Of a DNA stretch of 64,000 bases, positions 22,433 to 33,497 are shown piece by piece. Source of the DNA: Ipomoea triloba (Eukaryota > Streptophyta > Magnoliopsida > Solanales > Convolvulaceae); assembly GCF_003576645.1 (NCBI RefSeq), contig NC_044930.1:23017839-23081838 (forward strand). The letters are read 5' to 3'. The position numbers and the translations under genes are program-made. The first letter of the stretch is position 1. Every line of letters begins with the position of its first letter. The notes beneath the pieces were generated by a model. The model searched no databases. It saw only the letters and a program-made list of their open reading frames with translations, and was not told the origin of the DNA.

Positions 22433-24573
22433 AAGCGTACAGAGCCAATATCTTTCACTGACGATGATCTACCACTCCATGGGGAAGCCCAAAATGACCC
22501 GCTCGTCATCACACTAGATGTCAGCGGAACGGATGTTCAGCGGGTGCTGGTTGACACAGGGAGCTCGGTGAACATTTTATACTTTGATGTCTTTACACAA
22601 TTGGGTTTGTCCACCGATCGGTTAACCCCCATTCGGACCCCGCTGTCTGGTTTCACGGGCGACTCCATAGAAGCAGAGGGAGTCATCCGCTTGGACGTGG
22701 AGTTGGGCAGCCAACCGAACGTATTGAAGACTACCATGGACTTTGTGGTAGTGAAATTGAAGTGTGTTCACAACGCCATACTTGGACGACCAGGCATCAC
22801 TCGCGCAGCTGCTGTTATATCCATGAGCCACTTGTGCATGAAGTTCTATACACCTAATGGAATTGGAGTGGCCCGAGGAGACCAACGTGCTGCTCGGCAA
22901 TGCTACGTGCGAGCGGTCAAGCAGTCGGACCGGGAGGAAAGCAGGATTCACACCATATCCCAGCAGGTCGACCATGGAGAGCTGAAGGAAAAACCACAAC
23001 CTGCCTCAGAATTGGAAGAAATCATACTTGACTCCGACCGACCCGAGAGAGTAGTCAAGATCGGTCGAGGACTCCCTGTCGACCTACGTGAAGACATCGT
23101 TGGAGTGTTGCAGAGATACAAAAATGTTTTTGCTTGGGGACCGGAAGACATGCCCGGGGTTGATCGATCTGTCATTTGCCACCGCTTATCAATCCAGCCA
23201 GGTTCGAAACCGGTCAAGCAAAAGAAAAGGCACCTGTCGAGTGAAAGAAGGGAATTCGTGAAAAAGGAGACCGCCACCCTCTTGGCGGTAGGGCACGTCC
23301 GAGAGGTTCTCTACCCGGAATGGTTAGCCAACGTAGTCCTTGTGCCCGAAGGATCCATATCCCTTACCAAATCCCGACCAGATGGTTGATGAAACAGCCG
23401 GGTGTGAGCTGCTAAGTTTCATGGACGCATTCAAAGGATACCATCAAATCTTCATGAGCAAAGAAGATGAAGAGAAGACTGCTTTCATCACTCCGGACGG
23501 AGTGTTTTGCTACGTGGTAATGGCATTTGGTCTGCGGAACTCCGGAGCTACATACCAAAGGATGGTGAACAAGCTGTTTAAAGGATTGCTCGGATCGACT
23601 ATGGAAGCATATGTGGATGACATGCTCATTAAGAGTCGAATGAAGGAAACTCATCCTACCGATCTCGCCCGGGCATTCAAGGTGATGGAAACTTTCAACC
23701 TGCGTCTGAACCCAAGTAAGTGTACCTTTGCTGTTCAGACGGGAAAATTCTTGGGGTTCATGATGACGGGACGGGGGATCGAGCCAAACCCCGAGAAGGT
23801 CAGAGCGATAATGGAGATGCAACCCCCCCGATCAGTCAAGGATGTTCAGCGACTGACCGGTCGACTAGCAGCGCTAAGCCGTTTCCTATCCAAGTCAGCC
23901 GAAAAGTCTCTACCGTTCTTTCAGATTTTGAAAAAATCGAATGGCTTTGAGTGGACGCCGGCGTGTCAATTGGCTTTTCAAGATTTGAAGGTGTACTTGA
24001 GCTCCGCACCAGTCCTCTCGAAGCCAGAGAAAGATGAGGTCTTGTTCGTTTATTTGGCTGTGTCCGACCGAGCGGTCAGCTCCGTACTCGTCCGTGAAGA
24101 AAACAAGGGAATCCAGAAGCCGATCTACTACGTGAGCAAAGCTCTTCAAGGACCGGAGCTGAGGTACACAAAATTTGAGAAGACATCGTTGGCGCTCTGG
24201 GTAACAGCCAGAAGACTTGCAGCCTACTTTCAGGCTCACCCGATAGTAGTGCTAACCGATCAACCGTTGGGAACGATCCTCAGGAATCCAACATCGTCAG
24301 GGCGACTAATCAAATGGGCTATGATGCTCACCCAGTTCGCGATTGAGTATAAGCCCCGTCCTGCCATCAAGGGTCAAGCATTGGTTGATTTCATTGTCGA
24401 GTGCACCGCGCGCGACCCAGAACCCGACCGACCAACTGCACTGGAAGAACCGTGGTGGGAAGTTTCTACTGATGGGTCGTCAAGCAAGAAAGGATGTGCG
24501 GGTGGAATTGTGCTCACCTCCCCTGAGGGCTTCAAGATTTATCAAGCCTTGATTTTCAAATTCCAACCTACCA
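22433..24573 (+). repeat. Repeated pol segment (copy B), probable contig overlap
   Basis: Repeats 20,406-22,431 essentially base for base (offset 2,027), with the same RT deletion, then extends 115 bp further into the second RNase H (EVSTDGSSSKKGCAGG). Bounded by single Ns at 22,432 and 24,574. A real tandem duplication is not expected to be bounded by Ns and to show no substitutions. Confidence 0.85.
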
Positions 24574-24574
24574 N

Positions 24575-26259
24575 GCTGCTCGGCAATGCTACGTGCGAGC
24601 GGTCAAGCAGTCGGACCGGGAGGAAAGCAGGATTCACACCATATCCCAGCAGGTCGACCATGGAGAGCTGAAGGAAAAACCACAACCTGCCTCAGAATTG
24701 GAAGAAATCATACTTGACTCCGACCGACCCGAGAGAGTAGTCAAGATCGGTCGAGGACTCCCTGTCGACCTACGTGAAGACATCGTTGGAGTGTTGCAGA
24801 GATACAAAAATGTTTTTGCTTGGGGACCGGAAGACATGCCCGGGGTTGATCGATCTGTCATTTGCCACCGCTTATCAATCCAGCCAGGTTCGAAACCGGT
24901 CAAGCAAAAGAAAAGGCACCTGTCGAGTGAAAGAAGGGAATTCGTGAAAAAGGAGACCGCCACCCTCTTGGCGGTAGGGCACGTCCGAGAGGTTCTCTAC
25001 CCGGAATGGTTAGCCAACGTAGTCCTTGTGCCCGAAGGATCCATATCCCTTACCAAATCCCGACCAGATGGTTGATGAAACAGCCGGGTGTGAGCTGCTA
25101 AGTTTCATGGACGCATTCAAAGGATACCATCAAATCTTCATGAGCAAAGAAGATGAAGAGAAGACTGCTTTCATCACTCCGGACGGAGTGTTTTGCTACG
25201 TGGTAATGGCATTTGGTCTGCGGAACTCCGGAGCTACATACCAAAGGATGGTGAACAAGCTGTTTAAAGGATTGCTCGGATCGACTATGGAAGCATATGT
25301 GGATGACATGCTCATTAAGAGTCGAATGAAGGAAACTCATCCTACCGATCTCGCCCGGGCATTCAAGGTGATGGAAACTTTCAACCTGCGTCTGAACCCA
25401 AGTAAGTGTACCTTTGCTGTTCAGACGGGAAAATTCTTGGGGTTCATGATGACGGGACGGGGGATCGAGCCAAACCCCGAGAAGGTCAGAGCGATAATGG
25501 AGATGCAACCCCCCCGATCAGTCAAGGATGTTCAGCGACTGACCGGTCGACTAGCAGCGCTAAGCCGTTTCCTATCCAAGTCAGCCGAAAAGTCTCTACC
25601 GTTCTTTCAGATTTTGAAAAAATCGAATGGCTTTGAGTGGACGCCGGCGTGTCAATTGGCTTTTCAAGATTTGAAGGTGTACTTGAGCTCCGCACCAGTC
25701 CTCTCGAAGCCAGAGAAAGATGAGGTCTTGTTCGTTTATTTGGCTGTGTCCGACCGAGCGGTCAGCTCCGTACTCGTCCGTGAAGAAAACAAGGGAATCC
25801 AGAAGCCGATCTACTACGTGAGCAAAGCTCTTCAAGGACCGGAGCTGAGGTACACAAAATTTGAGAAGACATCGTTGGCGCTCTGGGTAACAGCCAGAAG
25901 ACTTGCAGCCTACTTTCAGGCTCACCCGATAGTAGTGCTAACCGATCAACCGTTGGGAACGATCCTCAGGAATCCAACATCGTCAGGGCGACTAATCAAA
26001 TGGGCTATGATGCTCACCCAGTTCGCGATTGAGTATAAGCCCCGTCCTGCCATCAAGGGTCAAGCATTGGTTGATTTCATTGTCGAGTGCACCGCGCGCG
26101 ACCCAGAACCCGACCGACCAACTGCACTGGAAGAACCGTGGTGGGAAGTTTCTACTGATGGGTCGTCAAGCAAGAAAGGATGTGCGGGTGGAATTGTGCT
26201 CACCTCCCCTGAGGGCTTCAAGATTTATCAAGCCTTGATTTTCAAATTCCAACCTACCA
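24575..26259 (+). repeat. Repeated pol segment (copy C), probable contig overlap
   Basis: Repeats 22,889-24,573 (offset 1,686) and ends at exactly the same base as copy B (tccaacctacca), before the N at 26,260. The sequence after that N starts again with tccaacctacca, an unmerged 12-bp overlap. Confidence 0.88.
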
Positions 26260-26260
26260 N

Positions 26261-27864
26261 TCCAACCTACCAACAACGAAGCAGAATACGAGGCGCTCAT
26301 CGGCGGGTTGCGACTGGCTAAGCAGATGAAGGCCGAACGGTTAAGGGCACGATCAGATTCCCGGCTGATAATCGGACAGCTATCCAGCACGATCGATGCA
26401 AAGGAGGACCGGATGATACAGTACAAGGATATTGCGCTCGAACTATTACAACAATTCAAAAAATACGAGCTGATCCAAATACCAAGGATGGAGAACACGG
26501 ACGCTGACATGCTCTCCAAGTTGACTCAAGAAGCTCCTGAATACGTGTCCAAGATCGCACGCATTGAAGAAATCGGAGCGCCAAGCATTGACGTCATAGA
26601 GGTTCGACCGGTCGAGATAGGCGAGCCAGACTGGATGTATGACTTGAAGAATTACATCGCCAACGGCACTCTACCTGACGACTCCTCCCGGGCAAAGAAA
26701 GTTAAGTTGAGGGCACCGCGCTTCCAATTGGTCGATGATAGACTCTACAAAAGATCATATGGTGGACCGCTTCTTCGGTGCTTAACCAGCGACGAGGCGA
26801 AAATTGTGATGGAAGAAGTTCATGAGGGGATCTGTTCTGCCCATCAAGGACCGAGAACACTCGCGCAAAAGATCATTCTGATGGGTTACTACTGGCCTTC
26901 GATCAACTTGGATTGCGAGCTGTATGTTCGACGATGCGCCACTTGCCAAGAATTTCACAAGTTACCCGGTCGACCAGCCACCTACTATCAACCCGTCAGC
27001 GAAGTAATACCATTTGCGAGATGGGGAGTGGACCTGATCGGAGCATTCCCAATGGCAGCTGGACGCAAAAAGTATGTGATCGTGGCGATCGACTACTTCA
27101 CCAAGTGGGTGGAAGCAAAGGCGCTGGCAACTATCACTTCTCAACAGTGTCAAAAGTTCCTTTGGAAAAATGTGATTACTCGTTTCGGGGTACCTGTTCA
27201 ATTGATCACAGACAACGGGACACAATTTGACAGCCGGCCATTTAAGAACTTCATGGCTCATTTGGGCATAAGGCATACCCGGGTGGCCGTAGCTTACCCG
27301 CAGGCAAATGGTCAAGTGGAGAACACCAACCGGACGATCTTGGATGGATTGAAAAAGAAATTGCAAACTGCGGGTCGAGGTTGGGTTGATGAGCTTTCGT
27401 ATGTTCTTTGGACGTACCGGATCACTCCGCGTCGAGCAACGAATGAGACACCTTTCTCCCTGACGTATGGATTTGAGGCAAGAGTCCCAATTGAAGCATG
27501 GCTCCCCACCACTCGGGAGAAAAATTACGATCCGGAAGAGAATGATGAGATGCAAGGTACGGAACTTAATTTCATAGACGAAAAAAGGGACATGGCAGCT
27601 CGGAGGTTAATAGAATATCAGAAGAATGCCAAAATAGCCCATGACGGTCGAGTGAACCCACGGTATTTCCAAGTAGGAGATCTGGTCCTACGACGGAGGG
27701 AAGCTAGTAGACCGACCGATCGCGGAAAATTTGCCAAGAAATGGGAAGGGCCCTACAAGATTTCTGCAATGGTTCAGCCAGGTACTTATAAGTTAGAAAC
27801 TCTTTCCGGTCGATTAGTCGACCGAGTGTGGAACTCTGAGCACCTTGTTAAATTTCACAAGTAG
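26261..27864 (+). CDS. Second (archaeal-type) RNase H and integrase of the Tat element
   Basis: Open frame continuing the RNase H started before the N: NNEAEYEALIGGLRLAKQM, SDSRLIIGQ and PRMENTDADMLSKL are the aRH signature found in Tat elements. Then the integrase: an HHCC zinc region (VHEGICSAHQG ... CATCQEF), catalytic Asp in WGVDLIG (27,031), Asp in ITDNGTQF (27,211) and Glu in GQVENTN (27,319), spaced as D-35-E. A C-terminal GPYKI segment follows, with stop TAG after EHLVKFHK. No damage was seen in this part, so integrase could be active. First in-frame ATG is 26,308, but it is translated as part of the polyprotein. Confidence 0.9.
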
Positions 27865-27971
27865 GTTGGTTGTTGGAATGTAACTTGCATCTAGAATAAT
27901 TATGTTAAAGTGTTTTCGGAATTTTTCATTGACGAGTAACATTGTTTAAAAAAAAAAAAAAAAAAACTCTC

Positions 27972-28111
27972 CGGCATGTTCGTTTGGGGTTTTGTTCGAC
28001 CTGCACGAGTCTTCGTTTGGGGTTGCGTTCGACCTGCACGAGCCTTCGTTTGGGGTTTTGTTCGACCTGCACGAGTCTTCGTTTGGGGTTGCGTTCGACC
28101 TGCACGAGCCT
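27972..28111. repeat. ~31-bp tandem repeat beside the N gap
   Basis: Four units of cgtttggggttttgttcgac/cgtttggggttgcgttcgac plus ctgcacgag(t/c)c, alternating as two 62-bp dimers and cut off by the gap. On the - strand they read as LVQVE(R/Q)NPKRR repeats, possibly part of the antisense gene. Confidence 0.85.
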
Positions 28112-28893
28112 NNNNNNNNNNNNNNNNNNNNNNNNNNNNNNNNNNNNNNNNNNNNNNNNNNNNNNNNNNNNNNNNNNNNNNNNNNNNNNNNNNNNNNNNN
28201 NNNNNNNNNNNNNNNNNNNNNNNNNNNNNNNNNNNNNNNNNNNNNNNNNNNNNNNNNNNNNNNNNNNNNNNNNNNNNNNNNNNNNNNNNNNNNNNNNNNN
28301 NNNNNNNNNNNNNNNNNNNNNNNNNNNNNNNNNNNNNNNNNNNNNNNNNNNNNNNNNNNNNNNNNNNNNNNNNNNNNNNNNNNNNNNNNNNNNNNNNNNN
28401 NNNNNNNNNNNNNNNNNNNNNNNNNNNNNNNNNNNNNNNNNNNNNNNNNNNNNNNNNNNNNNNNNNNNNNNNNNNNNNNNNNNNNNNNNNNNNNNNNNNN
28501 NNNNNNNNNNNNNNNNNNNNNNNNNNNNNNNNNNNNNNNNNNNNNNNNNNNNNNNNNNNNNNNNNNNNNNNNNNNNNNNNNNNNNNNNNNNNNNNNNNNN
28601 NNNNNNNNNNNNNNNNNNNNNNNNNNNNNNNNNNNNNNNNNNNNNNNNNNNNNNNNNNNNNNNNNNNNNNNNNNNNNNNNNNNNNNNNNNNNNNNNNNNN
28701 NNNNNNNNNNNNNNNNNNNNNNNNNNNNNNNNNNNNNNNNNNNNNNNNNNNNNNNNNNNNNNNNNNNNNNNNNNNNNNNNNNNNNNNNNNNNNNNNNNNN
28801 NNNNNNNNNNNNNNNNNNNNNNNNNNNNNNNNNNNNNNNNNNNNNNNNNNNNNNNNNNNNNNNNNNNNNNNNNNNNNNNNNNNNNNNNNNNNN
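28112..28893. other. Assembly gap (782 N)
   Basis: Run of N between the 31-bp repeat and exon 3 of the antisense gene. Reading frames that cross it are artefacts. Confidence 1.
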
Positions 28894-30781
28894 GCACGCG
28901 ATAAGACTCAAGTTGGTTTTCCAAATCCCTCATCGTGGCTTTAAATGCGTGTGACTCTTCTTCCCGCTTCATAGCATATAATTGACACCGCATGAATAGC
29001 TCGGTGCTTGTGTTTGCAACCTGCCACACGATCACGCACAAATAAAAAAAAAAGAGGATGTAGAGAGGCAGAACGATTGACAATCAGAGGAGAAATACGT
29101 ACGTAGGATAAGTGTTGGGCCATCTTTGTGGCGACCTCTTCATTGGTATCACTGACGACACTCGCAGGTGGGGGACCTAGCTCGGACAGTAGGTTGAACA
29201 TTTTTGGTAGATCAGCCGTCCCACGAACAAGTGCACGTACGTGTGGGGGTCCCTCTTCTGCGAGTCGAGCCATCTCACGATTGGTTGCGAGTATACCACC
29301 AGGAACCTCAGTTTCAACCTCAACCTCACCTAGAGGACGCTTGCCCAATGACTTAGAAGGAACTGGAGCGATAGAAGAACCAGACGGAGGGGGTCCAATG
29401 GGTAACTGGTCGGTCTCGTGGTGGTCAGATGGTGCAGATTTCCTTTTCAGAGTAATCTTCGATGATTTAGACTGATCAATATTCCTTTTCAGAGTAATCT
29501 TCGATGATTTAGACTGATCAATACCGAATGACGACTTCATCTTCGATGATTTAGACTGATCAATACCGAATGACGACTTCCCCCCAGCACCTACAAATTC
29601 CTCAAGGTCAGGATACGACTTCCCCCCAGCACCTACAAATTCCTCAAGGTCAGGATCAAGGTCCATTGCTAGATGACCTGCATCCTCAAGGTCAGGATCA
29701 AGGTCCATTGCTAGATGACCTGCAAGATAAGGGTCAGGATCAAGGTCCATTGCTAGATGACCTGCAAGATAAGTAGCGAAACAAGTGAGAAATCAAAGAC
29801 AATAGCAAAGCAGATTGCATAATGTCACACGTCCAACTCACCATCTGGGACAACCTGACGTTGAATCCCATACACCGGAGGGGGTAGATGAGCTGCAGCC
29901 AGTGCTTCTGGAGAGTGATAAGTATCCCAAGAATAGCACTCTGATGAAATCTTCTCGACTGCATCCTTGATCTCTAGAGTCTCAGGCGGTGGCACGCACT
30001 TGCGCATTCGACGAGACCACTCATTTTCGAAAGGCACCCCGTCTTTCAAAAACACTCGAAGAAACTTCCCCCTCCACTTACGGTTATTATCAGGCAGACC
30101 GAAAACTTTTCCAAACAACCCGCGACATTGAATGATCACGAAGCTGGGGTGGCAATTCTTCCCCATAGTCTTCACAAGATGAAGGAAGTTGAACAGATCG
30201 ACCGTGCAAGGAATTTGATGACGTGCACAAATTTGAGGGAAGCACGCAAGTATACGATGACCATTTGGCGCCACTTGGCTTGGAACTATGCCGTAATAAT
30301 TCACAAAATCAATAAGGAAAGGATCAAGGGGGATGCGCATACCAGCCTTCAGCGAATCCAGATGGACACCTATCCATTTCTTGTAATGACAAGAAACGAT
30401 GTTAGTTAGGCGTCGGTCAACCTCGTAACGGATCCCTTCTCCAATTAAATCTGCAAGTTGCTCCTCCTCTTTGGAAGATATTTCAACCGAAGTACCAAAA
30501 GCTCCTTTGGGATCCAACTCGATATAATCACCACTTGGCATGATACTTTTGCTCATCGGGGTTTCTTTCACCTTGCTCAAAGTGGAGTGGTTCGTTTGGA
30601 TTTTTCTTTTCTTCAATAGAATTTGTGAAGGGACAGATGGTATGGGGGCGACAGGATGAGCCCTCACTTGTTGAGCATCGTCAAAATGGTTCGGTGACCC
30701 ACCCTCGGACACACAAAATTCATCCTCATTCAAATCATCATAATCATGGGTAGAAAAATTTTGGCTATCATCTTGCGACAT
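28894..30781 (-). CDS. Antisense, intron-containing gene of the Tat element (3' end in gap)
   Basis: Opposite strand to gag-pol, between integrase and 3' LTR. Exons inferred: 30781-29842 (ATG, 313 codons), 29761-29103, 29020 into the gap at 28,894. Donors GTGAGT and GTACGT and acceptors CTTGCAG and GTGGCAG keep the frame open. Exon 1 encodes a globular region (KAGMRIPLDPFLIDFVNYYG, QVAPNGHRILACFPQICARH) that I recognise as the plant putative gypsy-type transposon family (Pfam Transposase_28 type). Exon 2 is Pro/Asp-rich and low complexity, with stair-step duplications. Exon 3 begins a coiled coil (MKREEESHAFKATMRDLENQ). Function unknown. A TATA box for this strand is at 31,208-31,215. Confidence 0.7.
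29430..29790. repeat. Stair-step local duplications in antisense exon 2
   Basis: Blocks ttccttttcagagtaatctt, cttcgatgatttagactgat, accgaatgacgacttc, ccagcacctacaaattcctc and aaggtccattgctagatgac are each repeated two or three times, each repeat moving the window forward. Same pattern as at 20,195-20,460. Confidence 0.85.
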
Positions 30782-30896
30782 GCTACACAAGTAAAGGATG
30801 CGAACAAATCAACAACGACAGTGCACTATCAACGTCAACAAGTAGTATATATTTTTATCTTTGGGAACCAAGTAAAAAAAAAAATGGTCAAAATTG

Positions 30897-31075
30897 TTGA
30901 CCGACCAATTGGTCGGTCGACATTGTCGACCGACCGATTGCCCAGTCGGTCGACTGGGCAATTGGTCGGTCGACCAACTGCCCAGTCGACCGACTGGGCA
31001 GTACGGTCGACTGGCCACCTTGGCCAGTTGACCGGTCAACTGGCCAAGGTGGCCAGTTGGCCTTTTGGCCATGTT
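30897..31075. repeat. Palindrome cluster with a 48-bp perfect palindrome
   Basis: Successive self-complementary segments: near-palindromes around ccaattgg (30,911) and gtcggtcgac, and a perfect palindrome at 31,010-31,057 centred on ACCGGT (31,031-31,036), with arms ctggccaccttggccagttg. It lies in the leader of the antisense gene and is followed by an A-run (31,088-31,126). Confidence 0.95.
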
Positions 31076-31085
31076 CTGCCCGTGG

Positions 31086-31128
<43 letters not shown>

Positions 31129-31207
31129 AAGAAGAGGGTTACCTTGTTGAAGGGAGAATATTGAAGAGTGAGAAAATGGTTAAGGAAAAATGAGAAGGGA
31201 GAAGGGG

Positions 31208-31215
31208 TATTTATA
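31208..31215 (-). promoter_or_regulatory. TATA box for the antisense gene
   Basis: TATAAATA on the - strand (ccctataaatacccc), about 430 bases before the antisense ATG at 30,781. It would give a leader containing a T-run and the palindromes. It lies outside the LTR. Confidence 0.6.
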
Positions 31216-31437
31216 GGGAGAATAATGGGCCTTGAAAAAAGATGGGCTTTGGGTGAAGTAATGGGCTTGAGGAAATATGGGATTGCTCTAGCATATGGAA
31301 ACCAAAAGATGATGGCTTGTTGCATGGAGAAGGAGATTGTAGACCGACATGAGAAAATATTGTCCATGATGTAGCCGACCGAAGAAAATGGCGAGAAAAC
31401 AATTTCACTTCTCGAACCCGATAATTCTTACGGATTC

Positions 31438-31454
31438 AAGAAGTGGGGGACTTG
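31438..31454 (+). promoter_or_regulatory. Polypurine tract
   Basis: Purine-rich caagaagtgggggacttg just before the 3' LTR, the expected site for plus-strand DNA priming. Confidence 0.7.
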
Positions 31455-32214
31455 TGATGGGTAAATACGCAATTGGACTAGGTGGACCGTGCACTTTGCT
31501 ACCCTACTTGACAACCGCTCGGTCGGTCTGCATCGACCACTCTACACTTCGTCAACAACCGCTCGGTCGGTCCGCATCGACCACTCTACGCGCCAACAAC
31601 CACGTGGCCGATCCGCATCGATCACTCTACGCTTCGTCAGCAACCACTTGGTCGGCCTATTACCGCCCTACGGGCGACCCGCTGCCACCCTACGGTTGAC
31701 TCACTGCCGCCCTACGGGCGACTTATTGCCACCCTACGGGCAGCCTACTAGGGAGCTAGGAGATTCCGACCTACAGGAATCATTCGATCTCCCCGAAGTT
31801 TCTAATCGTTTGCAATGCTCGAGGCGACAAGTGATGGCATTTTGTGAGTAATTGATCTGCCACCTCGAGCACTTAAACGTCACGGAGATCCTGCAGAGCG
31901 ACTGTTCGATGTGACCAATGCCGACATGATACGTCAGACCGTCCGCATGTCATCTGTTGAGTACTCACGTGACCTGCTTAGTATAAATAAGGGGAACTCA
32001 TCAATACTACGGTGAGGAGACATTTTTGCGATTTGCTCATTTTTCTCCTACTTACTCTTTATTACTGTTCGTCACCCGTAGAGCGATATAGCTTCGAACC
32101 GCTCAGTCGTTGACCAGTAGACCGACCGTCTGACCGGCCGAACGACATTCCTCACCACCCGTAACACACGTATCCGTAGCGTAATCGTAGACCCCGTTTA
32201 CATTAACGCTATCA
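31455..32214 (+). repeat. 3' LTR (760 bp)
   Basis: Same as the 5' LTR apart from the single base noted at 31,930, with the same TG...CA ends, U3 subrepeats and TATA box (31,982-31,989). Followed by GTAGT (32,215-32,219). Confidence 0.97.
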
Positions 32215-32219
32215 GTAGT

Positions 32220-32554
32220 TTATCGTTGTATTTTTGTGTTAATGTGTAATAACCATACGTAGTACGTAATAATATCTTTATATTTGTACAGCAAACGTCT
32301 CGATCCATGTTTTGTTGGAAATTATTGTTTTCTTTTCTAACAGAAATTTATAAGATAATACTAGTATTTTTTTTATGCGTGATGCGCAAAAAATAGGTGC
32401 TCAATATTAATATTTTATATTAAAATTTTAAATTTATTTAGATTTTAAATATTTAAATTATTGTAATAATAATAATAATGTAAAACATTTTTATAAATTT
32501 TATATTTATATTTTAGAAAATAACTAACATATAACTCCAATAATATAATGTGTA

Positions 32555-32591
<37 letters not shown>

Positions 32592-33490
32592 GAAGAAGAA
32601 GAAGATAAGAAAATATATGGTGGATACATGTGCATGATAACAATAGTGAAAAAGATAACGGAAGTTATAACAGTATGGGTATATTTGTCCAAAATATTGT
32701 AAAGTACAACTTTTATAGCATAATGTATAAAAAAAACTTAACAGAAAATATGGACATAAATGAAGGGTATAACATTCATCCACAGTTATTATGTTTTTAG
32801 ATTAGATTAGATTTAGATATTTTCTATAGAAATTATTTTTTAATTTATTGTGATTAGATGATTTTCAAAATGCAAACTATTATATAATGTGTGACAATGT
32901 ACACCGAAAGAAGGGACAATTTGTACTGGAAGAAGGGACAATATACATTGGAAGCATAGAAATGCACTGGAAATAAAAAAAAAATACATTGATTTACATA
33001 ATTTTACCACACAGGCTCCGCATGTTTTTCCAAATTTCCCTCATTCTAGGCAGTTGAAAATGGATGAAAATACCCTTAACAATTTTATTCATGCTAAAAA
33101 ATTGGGATATTAAGTTGAAAATGACGAAAATACCCTTAACAATTTTAGATTTTTACACGTTTTAAACGGATGGGTGACCGGAACGATGAATTTTGGCACT
33201 AAAACAATAATCATTGATGAAAATTGGTACTAAAACAATAGTCTTGGGACCAAAATTGGTAGAAATTAAACATGTGAACCAAAATTGTCATTTTAATTTG
33301 CTAATAGTCATGGGACCAAAATTGGTATTTGCTCTAAAATAATTCCTTAAAAATTGATATAAGAAAATTATTATATACATTACTTAAAAAATTACCTCAA
33401 AATCATCATCATTATTCCTGATGCCAACTGAGTCATTGCCAATATTCATATAATCTGATGAAACATGTCTAGAAGAAATCTTGTCAGATT
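32220..33490. other. AT-rich intergenic DNA with TTA microsatellite
   Basis: No gene recognised. A (TTA)n tract lies at about 32,550-32,591. Between 33,050 and 33,340 phrases such as gggaccaaaattggtat, atacccttaacaatttta and actaaaacaata recur, as in degenerate short repeats. Confidence 0.5.
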
Positions 33491-33497
33491 AGCATAT

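Larger units (their letters stand above)
17365..32214 (+). mobile_element. Ty3/gypsy LTR retrotransposon, Tat clade, recently inserted
   Basis: Complete by structure: LTRs (17,365-18,124 and 31,455-32,214), GTAGT duplication, primer-binding site, gag, protease, RT, RNase H, a second archaeal-type RNase H, integrase, antisense gene, purine tract. Two RNase H domains before integrase place it in the Tat group. Comparing the LTRs by eye I found one difference in 760 bp (C at 17,840, T at 31,930), so insertion is very recent. Coding damage: an in-frame stop in gag and a frame-shifting deletion in RT. As given it is 14,850 bp, but 22,432-24,458 and 24,574-26,272 look like contig-overlap duplicates; without them it is about 11,124 bp, including a 782-base N gap (28,112-28,893). 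Confidence 0.95.

Noticed and set aside
20595..26321. Repeated antisense frames (about 109-136 aa) over pol
   Set aside because: They mirror the RT/RNase H coding strand and have no domain of their own. The genuine antisense gene is at 28,894-30,781.
27972..28111. CRISPR-like direct repeats
   Set aside because: Units are contiguous without unique spacers, in a plant retrotransposon. No CRISPR array exists in the window.
27926..29083. Long frames crossing the N block
   Set aside because: Most residues are undefined; the frames exist only because N codons contain no stops. Only the flanking exon and the 31-bp repeats are real sequence.
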